Source: Salinimonas profundi (GTDB lineage: Bacteria; Pseudomonadota; Gammaproteobacteria; Enterobacterales; Alteromonadaceae). Taken from it: a stretch of 64,000 nucleotides of DNA. Position 1 is the first letter of the stretch. Each line of letters starts with the position of its first letter. Position numbers and translations under genes: made by a program. Of the stretch, positions 9,284-18,425 are shown in pieces. Where the stretch lies: assembly GCF_014750655.1 (NCBI RefSeq), contig NZ_JABBXD010000003.1:62001-126000 (forward strand). Reading direction: 5' to 3'. The notes under the pieces are model-generated. The model did not search any database and was not told where the DNA came from. It was given only the letters and a program-made list of their open reading frames with translations.

Positions 9284-10084
9284 CTACTCTCCATCCGGCG
9301 CTGCGGTAATCACCGTTACACCTTGCTCTTCAATTGTTTGTTTCGTTTGTAAGTCGATATCATTGTCAGTGACCAGATAAGCAATACTGTGCCACGGTAA
9401 CTCAAGATTCGGCATTTTATGTAAAAACTTGCCGGACTCGGCCATGATAACGACATCTTTCGCGGCGCTGGCCATGGTCTGGGTCAGCCCGGTTAATTCG
9501 TTAAAAGTGGTTGTTCCTCTGGTCACATCTAAGCCTGATGCACCAATAAAGGCCAGGTCGAAACTATACGCCTGGGTCATTTGTTCTGCCATGTGGCCTT
9601 GGAATGACTGCGACTGCGCATCCCAGGTGCCGCCAGTCATCAATACCGTTGGCTCGCTGTCGAAATTGGTCAGCGTTGAGGCCACATGCAACGAGTTAGT
9701 CATAACGACTAGCCGTGAATGTATATCAAGGTGCGGTAACATGCAGGCGGTCGTGCTGCCGCTGTCGATGATAATGCGACTATTATTTTTCACCAGACTA
9801 GCAGCCGCTAAGCCAATGGCTTTTTTGGTATCGGAAGCTTGGTTTTGCCCGTTTATCTCGCCGGTTCGATTGTTCATTAATGTATTGGCTGATACCGGCA
9901 TCGGCGCGGCTCCGCCAAATTGCCGGACCAGAAGTTTCTGCGCCGCTAATGTCGTCAAATCTTTGCGGATAGTGACTTCAGACGTACCAAACTCGGCAGC
10001 CAGCGACTCAACCTGGACCTGCCCTTCCCGGTTAACCCACTCTACGATCGCCTCACGGCGTGCCTCGGTATTGCGTCGCTGCAT
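9284..10084 (-). CDS. DeoR-family transcriptional regulator of the glm locus
   Basis: About 266 residues from ATG 10084 (MQRRNTEARREAIVEWVN); a TTG four codons upstream is a less likely start. An N-terminal DeoR helix-turn-helix ('VESLAAEFGTSEVTIRKDL', about 22-42) is followed by the phosphosugar-sensing domain with 'IIIDSGSTTACMLPHL' and 'FIGASGLD' motifs (about 95-245). DeoR proteins of this kind bind sugar phosphates. It lies 3 bases upstream of glmS, as in several other gammaproteobacteria, so control of amino-sugar synthesis is likely (inference). No strong ribosome site is visible. Confidence 0.85.
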   Translation of the reverse strand: MQRRNTEARREAIVEWVNREGQVQVESLAAEFGTSEVTIRKDLTTLAAQKLLVRQFGGAAPMPVSANTLMNNRTGEINGQNQASDTKKAIGLAAASLVKNNSRIIIDSGSTTACMLPHLDIHSRLVVMTNSLHVASTLTNFDSEPTVLMTGGTWDAQSQSFQGHMAEQMTQAYSFDLAFIGASGLDVTRGTTTFNELTGLTQTMASAAKDVVIMAESGKFLHKMPNLELPWHSIAYLVTDNDIDLQTKQTIEEQGVTVITAAPDGE

Positions 10085-10156
10085 AATGAAACTCAATAAT
10101 TACAAAACGAAAGTTATTAAATCGGAAATAATTACGACACGCAACTTAATTTGGTT

Positions 10157-11185
10157 TTATTTTTTTAAAGATATTTGCTTTTTTTCAGTGCTGCTTTCAA
10201 TTGCCAGCTCCATCAGTCTTATCACCGGTATCACCGAGCGGCCGCTGCATGGCGACTCCGCGCCATTTGACACACTTTCTGACAACTGTTGATAAAACTT
10301 CCGATAATCACCCTGACAGGTTTCAAAAACCTCACAAACACTTTCGTTACATAACTTACCATGTTCATCTGGTGCTGTTTTACCCCAGTCGCTGTCATCA
10401 AGACGGTTGTTATCTCTGAGTGCCTGTTCCTGCGGATCCAGTCCAAATTTACGATAACTCCCCTTTTCACCCTGAACATCAAAGCGTAACGTGGTGCCAG
10501 CCTGAAACGCACTGCTACCCAGTTTGACATGAAGTTGCGGGTAGAAGAGGCTGATATCAAAGCAGTCATCGCTTTGCCCGCCATCGCGCAGGGTATCAAT
10601 ATTCGCCTGCACGGCATCAGGCAGGCCGAACAACTGAACGGCCTGGTCCAGCAGGTGCGGACCAAGATCCCAGAAAATGCCCGCGCCGGGGCCCGCATTT
10701 TCGCGCCAACGGTCTCTTGGCAACGGACGAAAGCGGTCGAAACGACTTTCCATTCGCCGTACGTTGCCCAGCCGCTGTGTGTCTATCAGCTTTTTAACCG
10801 TGAGAAAGTCGCCGTCAAAACGCCGGTTTTGATAAACGTGCACTGACCGGTTAACCAACGCGGCCTGCGCTACCAGCGACTCTGCATCAGCCGCTGACAA
10901 TACAAAGGGCTTTTCCACCAGCACATGGGTTTTTGCCGTCAAACACTGCCGTGCCTGGTCAAAGTGCAGATGATTGGGCGTCGTAATAATGCACAAATCC
11001 GGTGAAACTGTCTTCAGTGCCTGCGCCAGCGTTTCAAAAACTTCAGCATCCGGTAGCACTGCCTTTACATCGTCGGGCCGTGACGACACCACCGCCGTTA
11101 TCGTGAAGGCATCATTATGCAATAAAAAAGGCAAATGAAAGGTTTTAGCAGAAAAGCCAAAGCCCACAAGCAAGGTGCTGATCAT
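10157..11185 (-). CDS. Gfo/Idh/MocA-family NAD(P)-dependent oxidoreductase
   Basis: 342 residues from the ATG at 11185, chosen because CAGGAG lies seven bases upstream; an upstream in-frame start nine codons earlier lacks this. The N-terminal Rossmann fold has a 'LLVGFGFSAKTFHLPFL' nucleotide-binding loop, and the family EKP motif is present ('HVLVEKPFVLSA'). The C-terminal domain has a 'DLGPHLLDQAVQLFG' segment holding the usual active-site histidine. The family oxidises or reduces sugars and polyols; YdgJ-like members are closest in appearance. It lies between glmU and the regulator/glmS pair on the same strand. Substrate unknown. Confidence 0.85.
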   Translation of the reverse strand: MISTLLVGFGFSAKTFHLPFLLHNDAFTITAVVSSRPDDVKAVLPDAEVFETLAQALKTVSPDLCIITTPNHLHFDQARQCLTAKTHVLVEKPFVLSAADAESLVAQAALVNRSVHVYQNRRFDGDFLTVKKLIDTQRLGNVRRMESRFDRFRPLPRDRWRENAGPGAGIFWDLGPHLLDQAVQLFGLPDAVQANIDTLRDGGQSDDCFDISLFYPQLHVKLGSSAFQAGTTLRFDVQGEKGSYRKFGLDPQEQALRDNNRLDDSDWGKTAPDEHGKLCNESVCEVFETCQGDYRKFYQQLSESVSNGAESPCSGRSVIPVIRLMELAIESSTEKKQISLKK

Positions 11186-11301
11186 ATCGGTCTCCTGAGA
11201 GGCTGGTGACAAGGCGTTGGTAAGCAGGGTAACTATAGTCAGAGCGTGAGAAAGGGCAAAGTCGGGGCATCATGCGTTCAGCATCACGATGCCCGCTATC
11301 G

Positions 11302-12663
11302 TTATTTTTTGGTCGGGCGCGGCCAGTTAGCAATATTGCGCTGTTTACCCCGGGCCACGGCAAGGGCATCGTTATCTACCGCTGAGGTGATTGTGCTGCC
11401 TGCTCCCACCGTGGCGTTATCACCAATTTCAACCGGTGCCACCAGCGATGAGTTAGAGCCGATAAAGGCATTCGCCCCGATAACGGTTTTGGATTTATTC
11501 ACGCCATCATAATTGCAGGTAATGGTACCGGCACCGATATTGGCTTTAGGGCCAATAGTCGCGTCACCCAGATAGGTCAGATGGTTGGCTTTGGCGCCTT
11601 CACCCAGCACCGATTTTTTCATTTCAACAAAGTTACCCACTTTGGCACCTTTGTGCATGATTGCGCCGGGACGAAGCCGTGCGAACGGGCCCACGTTACA
11701 ATGACTATCAACCTGTGCCTGTTCGATAATGCTATTGGCCTCAATAGTGACATCGTCGCCAATTTCACAATCTTTCAGCACACAGTTAGGGCCAATCACC
11801 ACATTATTGCCCAACACCACCTCACCTTCAAAGACAGCGTTAACATCGATGAAAACATCCTGACCGGTGGTCACGTTGCCGCGAATATCAACCCGGGCAG
11901 GATCTGCCAGCGTGGCGCCGTTATGCATTAATGCTTTTGCCTGCCACTTTTGCAGCGCGCGTTCCAGTTTTGCCAGATGCTCACGGTTATTAACGCCTTC
12001 TACCTCAATCACCTCATCAGGCTGTGCAGCCTGAATGGTCTTACCTTCTGACGCTGCCATAGCAATTACGTCAGTCAGATAGTATTCGCCCTGAGCATTA
12101 TCGTTACTCAGATTGTCCAGCCAGCGCTTCAAATCGCTACCGTTCATCATCATCATGCCGGTGTTAATCTCAGTGATTTCACGTTGCGCATCACTGGCAT
12201 CCTTATGCTCGACAATCGCTTCAATATTGCCATTATCGCCACGCACAATGCGGCCCATTCCCGTTGGGTCGTCCAGGTTCACGGTTAAAAGGGCCAGGTC
12301 GCAACTGGCTTTTACATCTACCAGGCGTTGCAGCGTCTGCTCAGTGATAAGGGGGGCATCACCCACCAGAATCAGCACATCCTCGTCGTCTTTTACATGT
12401 CCGGCAGCCTGCTGGACTGCATGCCCGGTTCCAAGCTGCTCAGCCTGCAGGCACCAGTTGAGTGTTTTGCCGCTTACTGTGCTTTGAAGCTGGTTGCCGC
12501 CGTGTCCGTACACCAGGTGAACAGCGCTGGCCTGCATCCGCTCTACAGTATTGATGATCCGCTGAACCATAGGCACGCCACCTACCTTATGCAGTACCTT
12601 GGGCAGACTCGACTTCATTCGGGTTCCTTTACCCGCGGCAAGTATAACAACTGAAAACGCCAT
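11302..12663 (-). CDS. glmU: Bifunctional UDP-GlcNAc pyrophosphorylase / GlcN-1-P acetyltransferase
   Basis: 453 residues, the family length. The N-terminal uridyltransferase domain starts with 'VVILAAGKGTRMKSSLPKVL' (residues 4-23), the nucleotide-binding loop with its catalytic Arg and Lys. From about residue 250 to the end is a left-handed β-helix of hexapeptide repeats, the acetyltransferase domain, with the conserved 'NYDGVNKSKT' segment. It acetylates glucosamine-1-phosphate and then makes UDP-GlcNAc in the cytoplasm, two steps after GlmS. Confidence 0.98.
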   Translation of the reverse strand: MAFSVVILAAGKGTRMKSSLPKVLHKVGGVPMVQRIINTVERMQASAVHLVYGHGGNQLQSTVSGKTLNWCLQAEQLGTGHAVQQAAGHVKDDEDVLILVGDAPLITEQTLQRLVDVKASCDLALLTVNLDDPTGMGRIVRGDNGNIEAIVEHKDASDAQREITEINTGMMMMNGSDLKRWLDNLSNDNAQGEYYLTDVIAMAASEGKTIQAAQPDEVIEVEGVNNREHLAKLERALQKWQAKALMHNGATLADPARVDIRGNVTTGQDVFIDVNAVFEGEVVLGNNVVIGPNCVLKDCEIGDDVTIEANSIIEQAQVDSHCNVGPFARLRPGAIMHKGAKVGNFVEMKKSVLGEGAKANHLTYLGDATIGPKANIGAGTITCNYDGVNKSKTVIGANAFIGSNSSLVAPVEIGDNATVGAGSTITSAVDNDALAVARGKQRNIANWPRPTKK

Positions 12664-12857
12664 GCAAATTCCTTAAACTTCTTAGCAATAAAGTATTTTG
12701 GCTTAGTGTAACCAAGCAAAAAGTAATAGTCAGCGATTCATTACGCGCAAAAAGGGTTTTCGTTTAATCGGTGGTATGGCTAGTCGTACACCCAATGTGT
12801 GGGTATACTCAAAATCACTTATATTTTATATAATTAGCAAAGGAGTTTGCGTTAGCT

Positions 12858-14279
12858 GTGAAAGCCTTCAGAACACTGCATCGCAGTATCTTGCTGCTGT
12901 TTCTGGTTGTGACTGTCGCTATCGTCACTCTGGTGCATTTCAGTATTACCCAGATTGTGGCCGAGCAAAGCCGGGCGCAACAGCAATCTCTCTCCCCCGC
13001 GTTTGCACTGATTACCAGTGAGCTGATGAAACCACTGCATACCGCCCAGGCGCTAGGTCAGTCCAAAGAGCTGATGGAGCTGATGGACAAACCAAAGCTG
13101 GATAAAGAAAAAACGGTAGCGATGCTTGACAGGCTAGAACAGGAGTTCAACCTGACATTCTTTGTCGCCAGCGAGAACGAGCGGATTCAGTACATGTCGG
13201 ACGGCCAGGTAGTAGAGCTAATTGAAGGCGACGTGAACTGGTACTTCAAATACAAGGATATGCCGCAAAATGCCGTGGCCGATATAGGCAAATGGGAAGA
13301 CGCCCATTTTTATATCGACATTAAAATCTTCAATGAACAGGACAAATTCCTGGGCTTTTTTGGTGTGGGTAAAAGCCTTAAAAGCTTTTTGCAGATTTTC
13401 AGCACTTATAAGCAGCAATACGGGTACGACTTTATCTTTGCCGATGAAAAAGGCGACATCATGCTTTCTTCAGATGCCCGTCTGATGGCGAGATACTCAC
13501 AATTTACCAATATGAGCGAGCTGTCGTGGTATGCCAGCTTACCGGAAAAAATACAAAACTCGCAGGCGCTTAATAACCGGCTTGTGACTATCGACCAGCA
13601 GGAACACCTGATTGCTGAGGTTAATCTGAATCAGTTTGGCTGGACGGTTTACTTACTCAGCCCCCTGGACAAACGACAAACTGAAATCTCCCAGGGATTT
13701 ATCGCCAGTGTCATCACGCTGCTGGTCATTATCTTTGCCCTGTTTCTCACCGTTTATCACCTGCTGGCATACTTTCGAAAAGACATGCACAAAGATGTGG
13801 TGCTGCCCCATCAAAGCCGCCTTCCCGATCGTAGTCAGGTCAACGATGATTATAATAACCTGCTTCGGGCTTATCATTCATTGAGCGTTGTTCTGGTCGA
13901 TATCGACCATTTTTCTGTGATTAATGACACCTACGGTCGCAGTATTGGCGATGAGGTTTACCATCATATCGTCAGCTATTTGCAGGATAATCTGCGCAGT
14001 AAAGATATTATCGGCCGATGGAGCAGCGAAGAGTTTATCCTGTTATTACCTGAGATCGGCCCTCATGAGGCCTTTGAGGTTGCTGAGTCATTGCGCGAAG
14101 GAATCAGCAATTTGCGGCCAGTGGAAAGGGCGTTACAGATAAAGCTGACCGCTTCGTTTGGTATCTCCTATACTGCCACGCCCCGCACCATCTCTGAGGT
14201 CACCAGCCATGCTGAAGATGCCCTTTATCAGGCGCGCCGGGATGGCTGTAATCTGGTAAGAATGCAGCTTATCAATTAG
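12858..14279 (+). CDS. Membrane sensor with degenerate GGDEF domain
   Basis: 473 residues from a GTG start at 12858, with AGGAG about 13 bases upstream. TM helices at about 9-31 and 280-302 flank a periplasmic sensory region of double-Cache type; the GGDEF domain covers about 330-470. The signature is SSEEF (389-393) instead of GGDEF, and the usual DHFK reads DHFS ('VDIDHFSVINDTYG'). Both glycines of the GTP-binding turn are therefore serines. The enzyme may be inactive and act as a nucleotide sensor, or have altered activity. It stands alone, convergent with the EamA transporter. Confidence 0.88.
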   Translation: MKAFRTLHRSILLLFLVVTVAIVTLVHFSITQIVAEQSRAQQQSLSPAFALITSELMKPLHTAQALGQSKELMELMDKPKLDKEKTVAMLDRLEQEFNLTFFVASENERIQYMSDGQVVELIEGDVNWYFKYKDMPQNAVADIGKWEDAHFYIDIKIFNEQDKFLGFFGVGKSLKSFLQIFSTYKQQYGYDFIFADEKGDIMLSSDARLMARYSQFTNMSELSWYASLPEKIQNSQALNNRLVTIDQQEHLIAEVNLNQFGWTVYLLSPLDKRQTEISQGFIASVITLLVIIFALFLTVYHLLAYFRKDMHKDVVLPHQSRLPDRSQVNDDYNNLLRAYHSLSVVLVDIDHFSVINDTYGRSIGDEVYHHIVSYLQDNLRSKDIIGRWSSEEFILLLPEIGPHEAFEVAESLREGISNLRPVERALQIKLTASFGISYTATPRTISEVTSHAEDALYQARRDGCNLVRMQLIN

Positions 14280-14295
14280 TCCTTTCTTCCCAGCG

Positions 14296-15186
14296 CTATT
14301 TTGCCGGTGCGAATCCGCGCCGGCTGAATAATCGGGTGATTCCGGTGGTCATCGCAACGCCACCAAGGATACATGCGCCACCAATCAGGGTTTGCACAGA
14401 CATGGCTTCCTGCAGAAAGACCAGGCCCCACACAATGGCAAATAACGGCACCAGATACGCCACCGTAATCGCCTTTGACGGACCTACCGCGCTGATAAGG
14501 TGAAAATAGAGAATATAAGCGATCCCGGTGCCGGCTACGGCCAGCGCCACAGCATTTGTCCAGGCATTCACCGAGGGCGTGGCATCCGGCCATTGCATAA
14601 AGGCCAGCGGGAACAGTAATACGGATGCGACAGCCTGACTACCGGTGGCGACGGCCAGTGGCTGTGCGCCGGTCAGCCAGCGTTTCATCATACACGCGGC
14701 AATGCCATAGCAACATGTGGCCAGGCACGCCGCCACAATCGGCACAGCACTTAACTGGCCGCCACTGACCTTTTGCTCACTGATGACAAAAACACCCATA
14801 AACCCCAGCCCCAAACCAGTTATCGCAACTTTGGACAGCCGCTCCCGCAGCCATACAAACGCGACCATTGCGCCGAACATGGGCGCGGTCGCGTTTAAAA
14901 TGGCGTTAACCCCGGCCTCAAGATGCAGGCTGGCGTAATTGAACAGGGCAAAAGGAATAGCAGTGTTAATGGCACCGATAGCAAAGATTGGCCAGAAAAA
15001 CCGACGCATATCGCTGTGCTGCTTTTTGAGTAAAACAACCGGTAACAGAACCAGCGTAGCCAGCACTGTGCGCACTTCTACCAATGCAAAAATGCCAAAT
15101 TCGGGCGCGGCTACCCGCATGAACATAAATGACGCGCCCCAGATAGCGCCCAGTAAAACCAGCGCAAGCACTTCTCTTATTGGCAT
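14296..15186 (-). CDS. EamA/DMT-family inner-membrane transporter
   Basis: 296 residues from the ATG at 15186; a longer frame of 15 more codons would run further into the upstream gene. About ten hydrophobic helices form two EamA repeats, the first beginning 'VLALVLLGAIWGASFMFMRV' and the second near 'AACLATCCYGIAACMMKRW'. The family exports or takes up small metabolites; the substrate cannot be predicted. Its start overlaps the end of ogt by 10 bases, making it the third gene of a coupled alkA-ogt-eamA unit. Confidence 0.88.
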   Translation of the reverse strand: MPIREVLALVLLGAIWGASFMFMRVAAPEFGIFALVEVRTVLATLVLLPVVLLKKQHSDMRRFFWPIFAIGAINTAIPFALFNYASLHLEAGVNAILNATAPMFGAMVAFVWLRERLSKVAITGLGLGFMGVFVISEQKVSGGQLSAVPIVAACLATCCYGIAACMMKRWLTGAQPLAVATGSQAVASVLLFPLAFMQWPDATPSVNAWTNAVALAVAGTGIAYILYFHLISAVGPSKAITVAYLVPLFAIVWGLVFLQEAMSVQTLIGGACILGGVAMTTGITRLFSRRGFAPAK

Positions 15187-15638
15187 AGGTCGTTTATTCC
15201 TTCCAGTTCCAGTAAAAATTGTTTTCGCCAAAGCCCGCCAGCATACCCGGTTAACTTTTTATTCGCACCGATAATACGATGACAGGGGACGATAATTGCG
15301 ACAGGGTTTTTACCATTGGCCGCACCCACCGCGCGCACCGCTTTTGGGTTATTGAGCATGGTAGCAATACCCCCATAGGTGCGGGTCTGCCCATGAGGCA
15401 CTGCAGTCAGTGCCTGCCACACCCGCTGCTGAAACGGGGTGCCAGTCACTTCCAGGGGCACGGTAAACTGAACCGGCTCTCCGGCTAAATACTGGCTAAG
15501 CTCACGACAAGCCTGCCGGGTAAGTTCACCCGGATGATCGTCGTGTTCAGGTTCGGCGAACGTTACCGACGTGATTCCTCTGTTCCCCGCACTTATGATA
15601 AGTGGCCCACAGGGCGTTGTTAGCGTTTGCTGAAACAT
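15177..15638 (-). CDS. ogt: Methylated-DNA--protein-cysteine methyltransferase
   Basis: 153 residues from the ATG at 15638, which shares a base with the stop of the upstream gene (TGATG). The active-site motif PCHRII, with the acceptor cysteine, is near residue 121, preceded by 'AVGAANGKNPVAII'; the helix-turn-helix region includes 'GQTRTYGGIA'. It transfers the methyl group of O6-methylguanine to itself and repairs DNA directly. The one-base overlap implies translational coupling to the Ada-AlkA fusion. The two genes together provide the activities that E. coli splits between Ada, AlkA and Ogt. Confidence 0.95.
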   Translation of the reverse strand: MFQQTLTTPCGPLIISAGNRGITSVTFAEPEHDDHPGELTRQACRELSQYLAGEPVQFTVPLEVTGTPFQQRVWQALTAVPHGQTRTYGGIATMLNNPKAVRAVGAANGKNPVAIIVPCHRIIGANKKLTGYAGGLWRKQFLLELEGINDLCQ

Positions 15639-17077
15639 CACACCGTCTCCTGCTTTTTCTGCTTTTGCTTTGCTGACTGCGCCCGCTCTTCCAGCGCAAT
15701 ATGCCATAACTGAAGGGTAAGATAGCTACGCCAAGGGGCCGCATTATCCGGGGTTACCGACAACGCTTTTGCCATGTTGCGCACAATCAGATCACCATTT
15801 AAATAGATGTCGCAGGCATTGTAACCGCGAAGCTCTATATACTCGCATGTCCAGGGCCCGATACCTTTAACCGCAAGCAGTGTTCTGGTATCCGGTACCG
15901 CATTCTCCTGTATACAGACATCCGCAAACGCCATCAGGGTGCGCTGTCGCGATGCCGGCATTTTGAGAAAATCCTGCGACTGGTTTACGACATCCCGCGC
16001 GGTGGGAAACACAGCGCCAAACTGATTATGTTTATCAATATAGTTATCGAGGCGGTTAATATAACTGGTGGCGGCCTTAAACGATATTTGCTGCCCTACG
16101 ATGGCCCGGCACCCTGCTTCAAACGCATCCCAGGTGCCCGGAAATCGCAGGCCTTCGGTAAGATACTGCTCGCTGATACCGGCGGCCGACAACGCCTCAT
16201 GGATCACGGCAGGTTGCGCATTGGTATCGAGCATACGAGCCAGATTGGCCATGACTGGCTGAATATATTGCAGGTCTGTCAAATGGAGTGTGACCTCAAA
16301 GCCGCAGCGCCGGGCATCAAAAACGGCGTGTATATAGCCCTCACTTTCTTGCCAGTCAAAGGCGCGGGCATAGTGGTTGTCACCAACATCTTCCACACGC
16401 TCAAGACAGTGCGCAACAAGAAAGTCCCGCACCTGCGGCCAGTTGTAAGGCGTCTGGCAGGGTAAGAACAGCGAAATACCGGCTGAATGATGCGAAGGAG
16501 GTTGGTTGTCTCGTAGCATGGTCGGTGTTTTATCCCAGTATTTTTTCATTAAATCCTGCAGACGTCGGGCTGACTGCAAGCCACAGGCGGCGGCAATATC
16601 GGTTACCGTTAAGCGGGTTTGCAACAGTAATTTGCGGGCGAACCATAGCTGACTATAAATTTGCACCTGCTTGGGAGTCAGCCCAAGATGATGACGTATC
16701 AGACTGTGCAAATAGCGTTCGCTGATCCCCAGACGTTGCGCGACGTGTGAAACGGGCTGTGCCGGCAGTTCGCTGAGCAAACGCTGCGCACGATCAGTGG
16801 TGGTTGCCACGCCTCGCCATGCCGGTGAGTCCGGCGCACTGTCAGGACGACATCGCAGACACGGCCTGAATCCATCCTGCAGCGCCTGCGCCGCCACCGC
16901 GTAATATCGCACATTTTTTTCCATCGGCAGGCGTGCCGGACAAATCGGTCGGCAAAATATTCCCGTACTGATAACAGCAACAAAAAAGATACCGTCAAAA
17001 CGCGGGTCCCGACTCAGCCGGGCCTGGCGATAAGCACGCTGTAAATCGTGTGAACCGGTATCCTGTAGTGAAGTCAT
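15638..17077 (-). CDS. alkA: Ada-type regulator fused to AlkA 3-methyladenine DNA glycosylase
   Basis: 479 residues in three parts. The Ada zinc domain has Cys42, Cys46, Cys73 and Cys76 in the Ada spacing, so Cys42 should be the methylphosphotriester acceptor. An AraC-type helix-turn-helix follows (about 90-190, 'SHVAQRLGISERYLHSLI'). The AlkA glycosylase domain (about 200-475) has the HhH 'AVKGIGPWTCEYIELRG' and the catalytic Asp in 'YLNGDLIV'. The protein probably senses methylated phosphate backbone, activates its own operon and removes alkylated bases. The E. coli Ada methyltransferase domain is absent and replaced by the coupled ogt gene downstream. Confidence 0.95.
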   Translation of the reverse strand: MTSLQDTGSHDLQRAYRQARLSRDPRFDGIFFVAVISTGIFCRPICPARLPMEKNVRYYAVAAQALQDGFRPCLRCRPDSAPDSPAWRGVATTTDRAQRLLSELPAQPVSHVAQRLGISERYLHSLIRHHLGLTPKQVQIYSQLWFARKLLLQTRLTVTDIAAACGLQSARRLQDLMKKYWDKTPTMLRDNQPPSHHSAGISLFLPCQTPYNWPQVRDFLVAHCLERVEDVGDNHYARAFDWQESEGYIHAVFDARRCGFEVTLHLTDLQYIQPVMANLARMLDTNAQPAVIHEALSAAGISEQYLTEGLRFPGTWDAFEAGCRAIVGQQISFKAATSYINRLDNYIDKHNQFGAVFPTARDVVNQSQDFLKMPASRQRTLMAFADVCIQENAVPDTRTLLAVKGIGPWTCEYIELRGYNACDIYLNGDLIVRNMAKALSVTPDNAAPWRSYLTLQLWHIALEERAQSAKQKQKKQETV

Positions 17078-17261
17078 AACATGTATCTCATCGTTAACTG
17101 CCTACAGTGTAACCCGAGAAAATCCTCAGGTGCGATGAAATCGGAAGTGACTGCAATTTATACGGTGGTTGATTCTGCGATAACCGATACGCATAATACC
17201 TCGCCATAAACATAAGAAGCAGCCTTAGAACGCTGCAATTAATGAATTTTCGGAGCTTTTT

Positions 17262-18404
17262 TTGCAGATATTGCGTGGTGGCCTGATTCGTATCAGCGGG
17301 CTGGTCCTGTGGGCTTTGCTGGCGTTGATCAGCATGAATGTGCAAGCCACAGAACGTTGGGTTGATGATTACGCCCGGTATGTGCGTCAGCAAGCCGACA
17401 AATTCAATATTCCCGGCTATGCCTTTGTATATTATGAACAAGGTAAACCACCACAAATTTATACCTACGGCAAAACCTGGCGCAGCGGACTGCCGGTGGA
17501 TCAGAATACCGTATTTCGGTTAGCGTCTGTATCCAAGTCTTTTACGGGCTTGCTGCTGGCCAAACTTGTCGAGCGCGATATGATGCGCTGGGACATGGGT
17601 ATCAATGAACTGGTCAGCGATATTCCCTTTGACAAACAAGGCATGAATCAGCTGAAACTGGCTCATATCAGCGGGCAATCTTCGGGGTTTATGCCCAATG
17701 CCTATGACAATCTTATTGAAGCCGATTATCCGCTTAACAAAGTGCTCAGCTATTTGGCCAAGCTTGAACCGATTTGTGCGCCCGGCGAATGTTACACCTA
17801 TCAAAATGCCTTGTTCGGTGCCATTGAATACTATCTGGTATCACAAAACACGTCCTATCATCGCCAGATTCAGGAACAGCTTTTCAGCCCGCTGGGCATG
17901 AAAACTGCCAGCGCCGGAAAAGGTGCGTTACTTAGCGCCGAGCGCTGGGCGCAGCCGCATATTGCTATTGCCCGTAACAAATGGCGTAAGGGTGTAATTG
18001 AAAGTAACTATTACCGTTTCACGCCAGCTGCCGGAGTTAATGCCAGTATCAGCGATATGACCATTTATTTGCAGGCGCTGTTAGGCGAGTTTCCCACCGT
18101 GGTACCGCCGGAACTGGTGGAGTACATTACAACACCGCGCGTGCGTACGACGCGTGAAATATATCGACGTGGCTGGCGCGGTTATCTGAAAGATGCCCAT
18201 TACGGGTTAGGCTGGCGGGTGTATGACTTTGATGGACATACGCTGAACTATCACGGCGGATGGGTAAAAGGTTATCGCGCTGATGTTTCGTTTGATCCGG
18301 ATGCTAAGGCGGGCTATGTAATGCTGATGAACGCGGAATCAAACCTTATCAACTCCACCACCGCAGAATTCTGGAAACGCTTTTATGAGCAGGCTGACGA
18401 TTAA
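17262..18404 (+). CDS. Exported serine hydrolase of the beta-lactamase/PBP4 fold
   Basis: 380 residues from a TTG start at 17262, with CGGAG six bases upstream. A signal peptide (about 1-29, ending NVQA-TE) precedes a class-C-like penicillin-recognition fold. The three active-site elements are SVSK (S-x-x-K, about residue 90), YQN (Y-x-N, about 183) and HGG near 333. The family includes esterases, D-amino peptidases and class C β-lactamases; no substrate can be read from the sequence. It is convergent with speA, with 21 bases between stops. A second member of the fold lies at 59297. Confidence 0.85.
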   Translation: MQILRGGLIRISGLVLWALLALISMNVQATERWVDDYARYVRQQADKFNIPGYAFVYYEQGKPPQIYTYGKTWRSGLPVDQNTVFRLASVSKSFTGLLLAKLVERDMMRWDMGINELVSDIPFDKQGMNQLKLAHISGQSSGFMPNAYDNLIEADYPLNKVLSYLAKLEPICAPGECYTYQNALFGAIEYYLVSQNTSYHRQIQEQLFSPLGMKTASAGKGALLSAERWAQPHIAIARNKWRKGVIESNYYRFTPAAGVNASISDMTIYLQALLGEFPTVVPPELVEYITTPRVRTTREIYRRGWRGYLKDAHYGLGWRVYDFDGHTLNYHGGWVKGYRADVSFDPDAKAGYVMLMNAESNLINSTTAEFWKRFYEQADD

Positions 18405-18425
18405 CCGCCAGCCTGTTTGCCTTCG

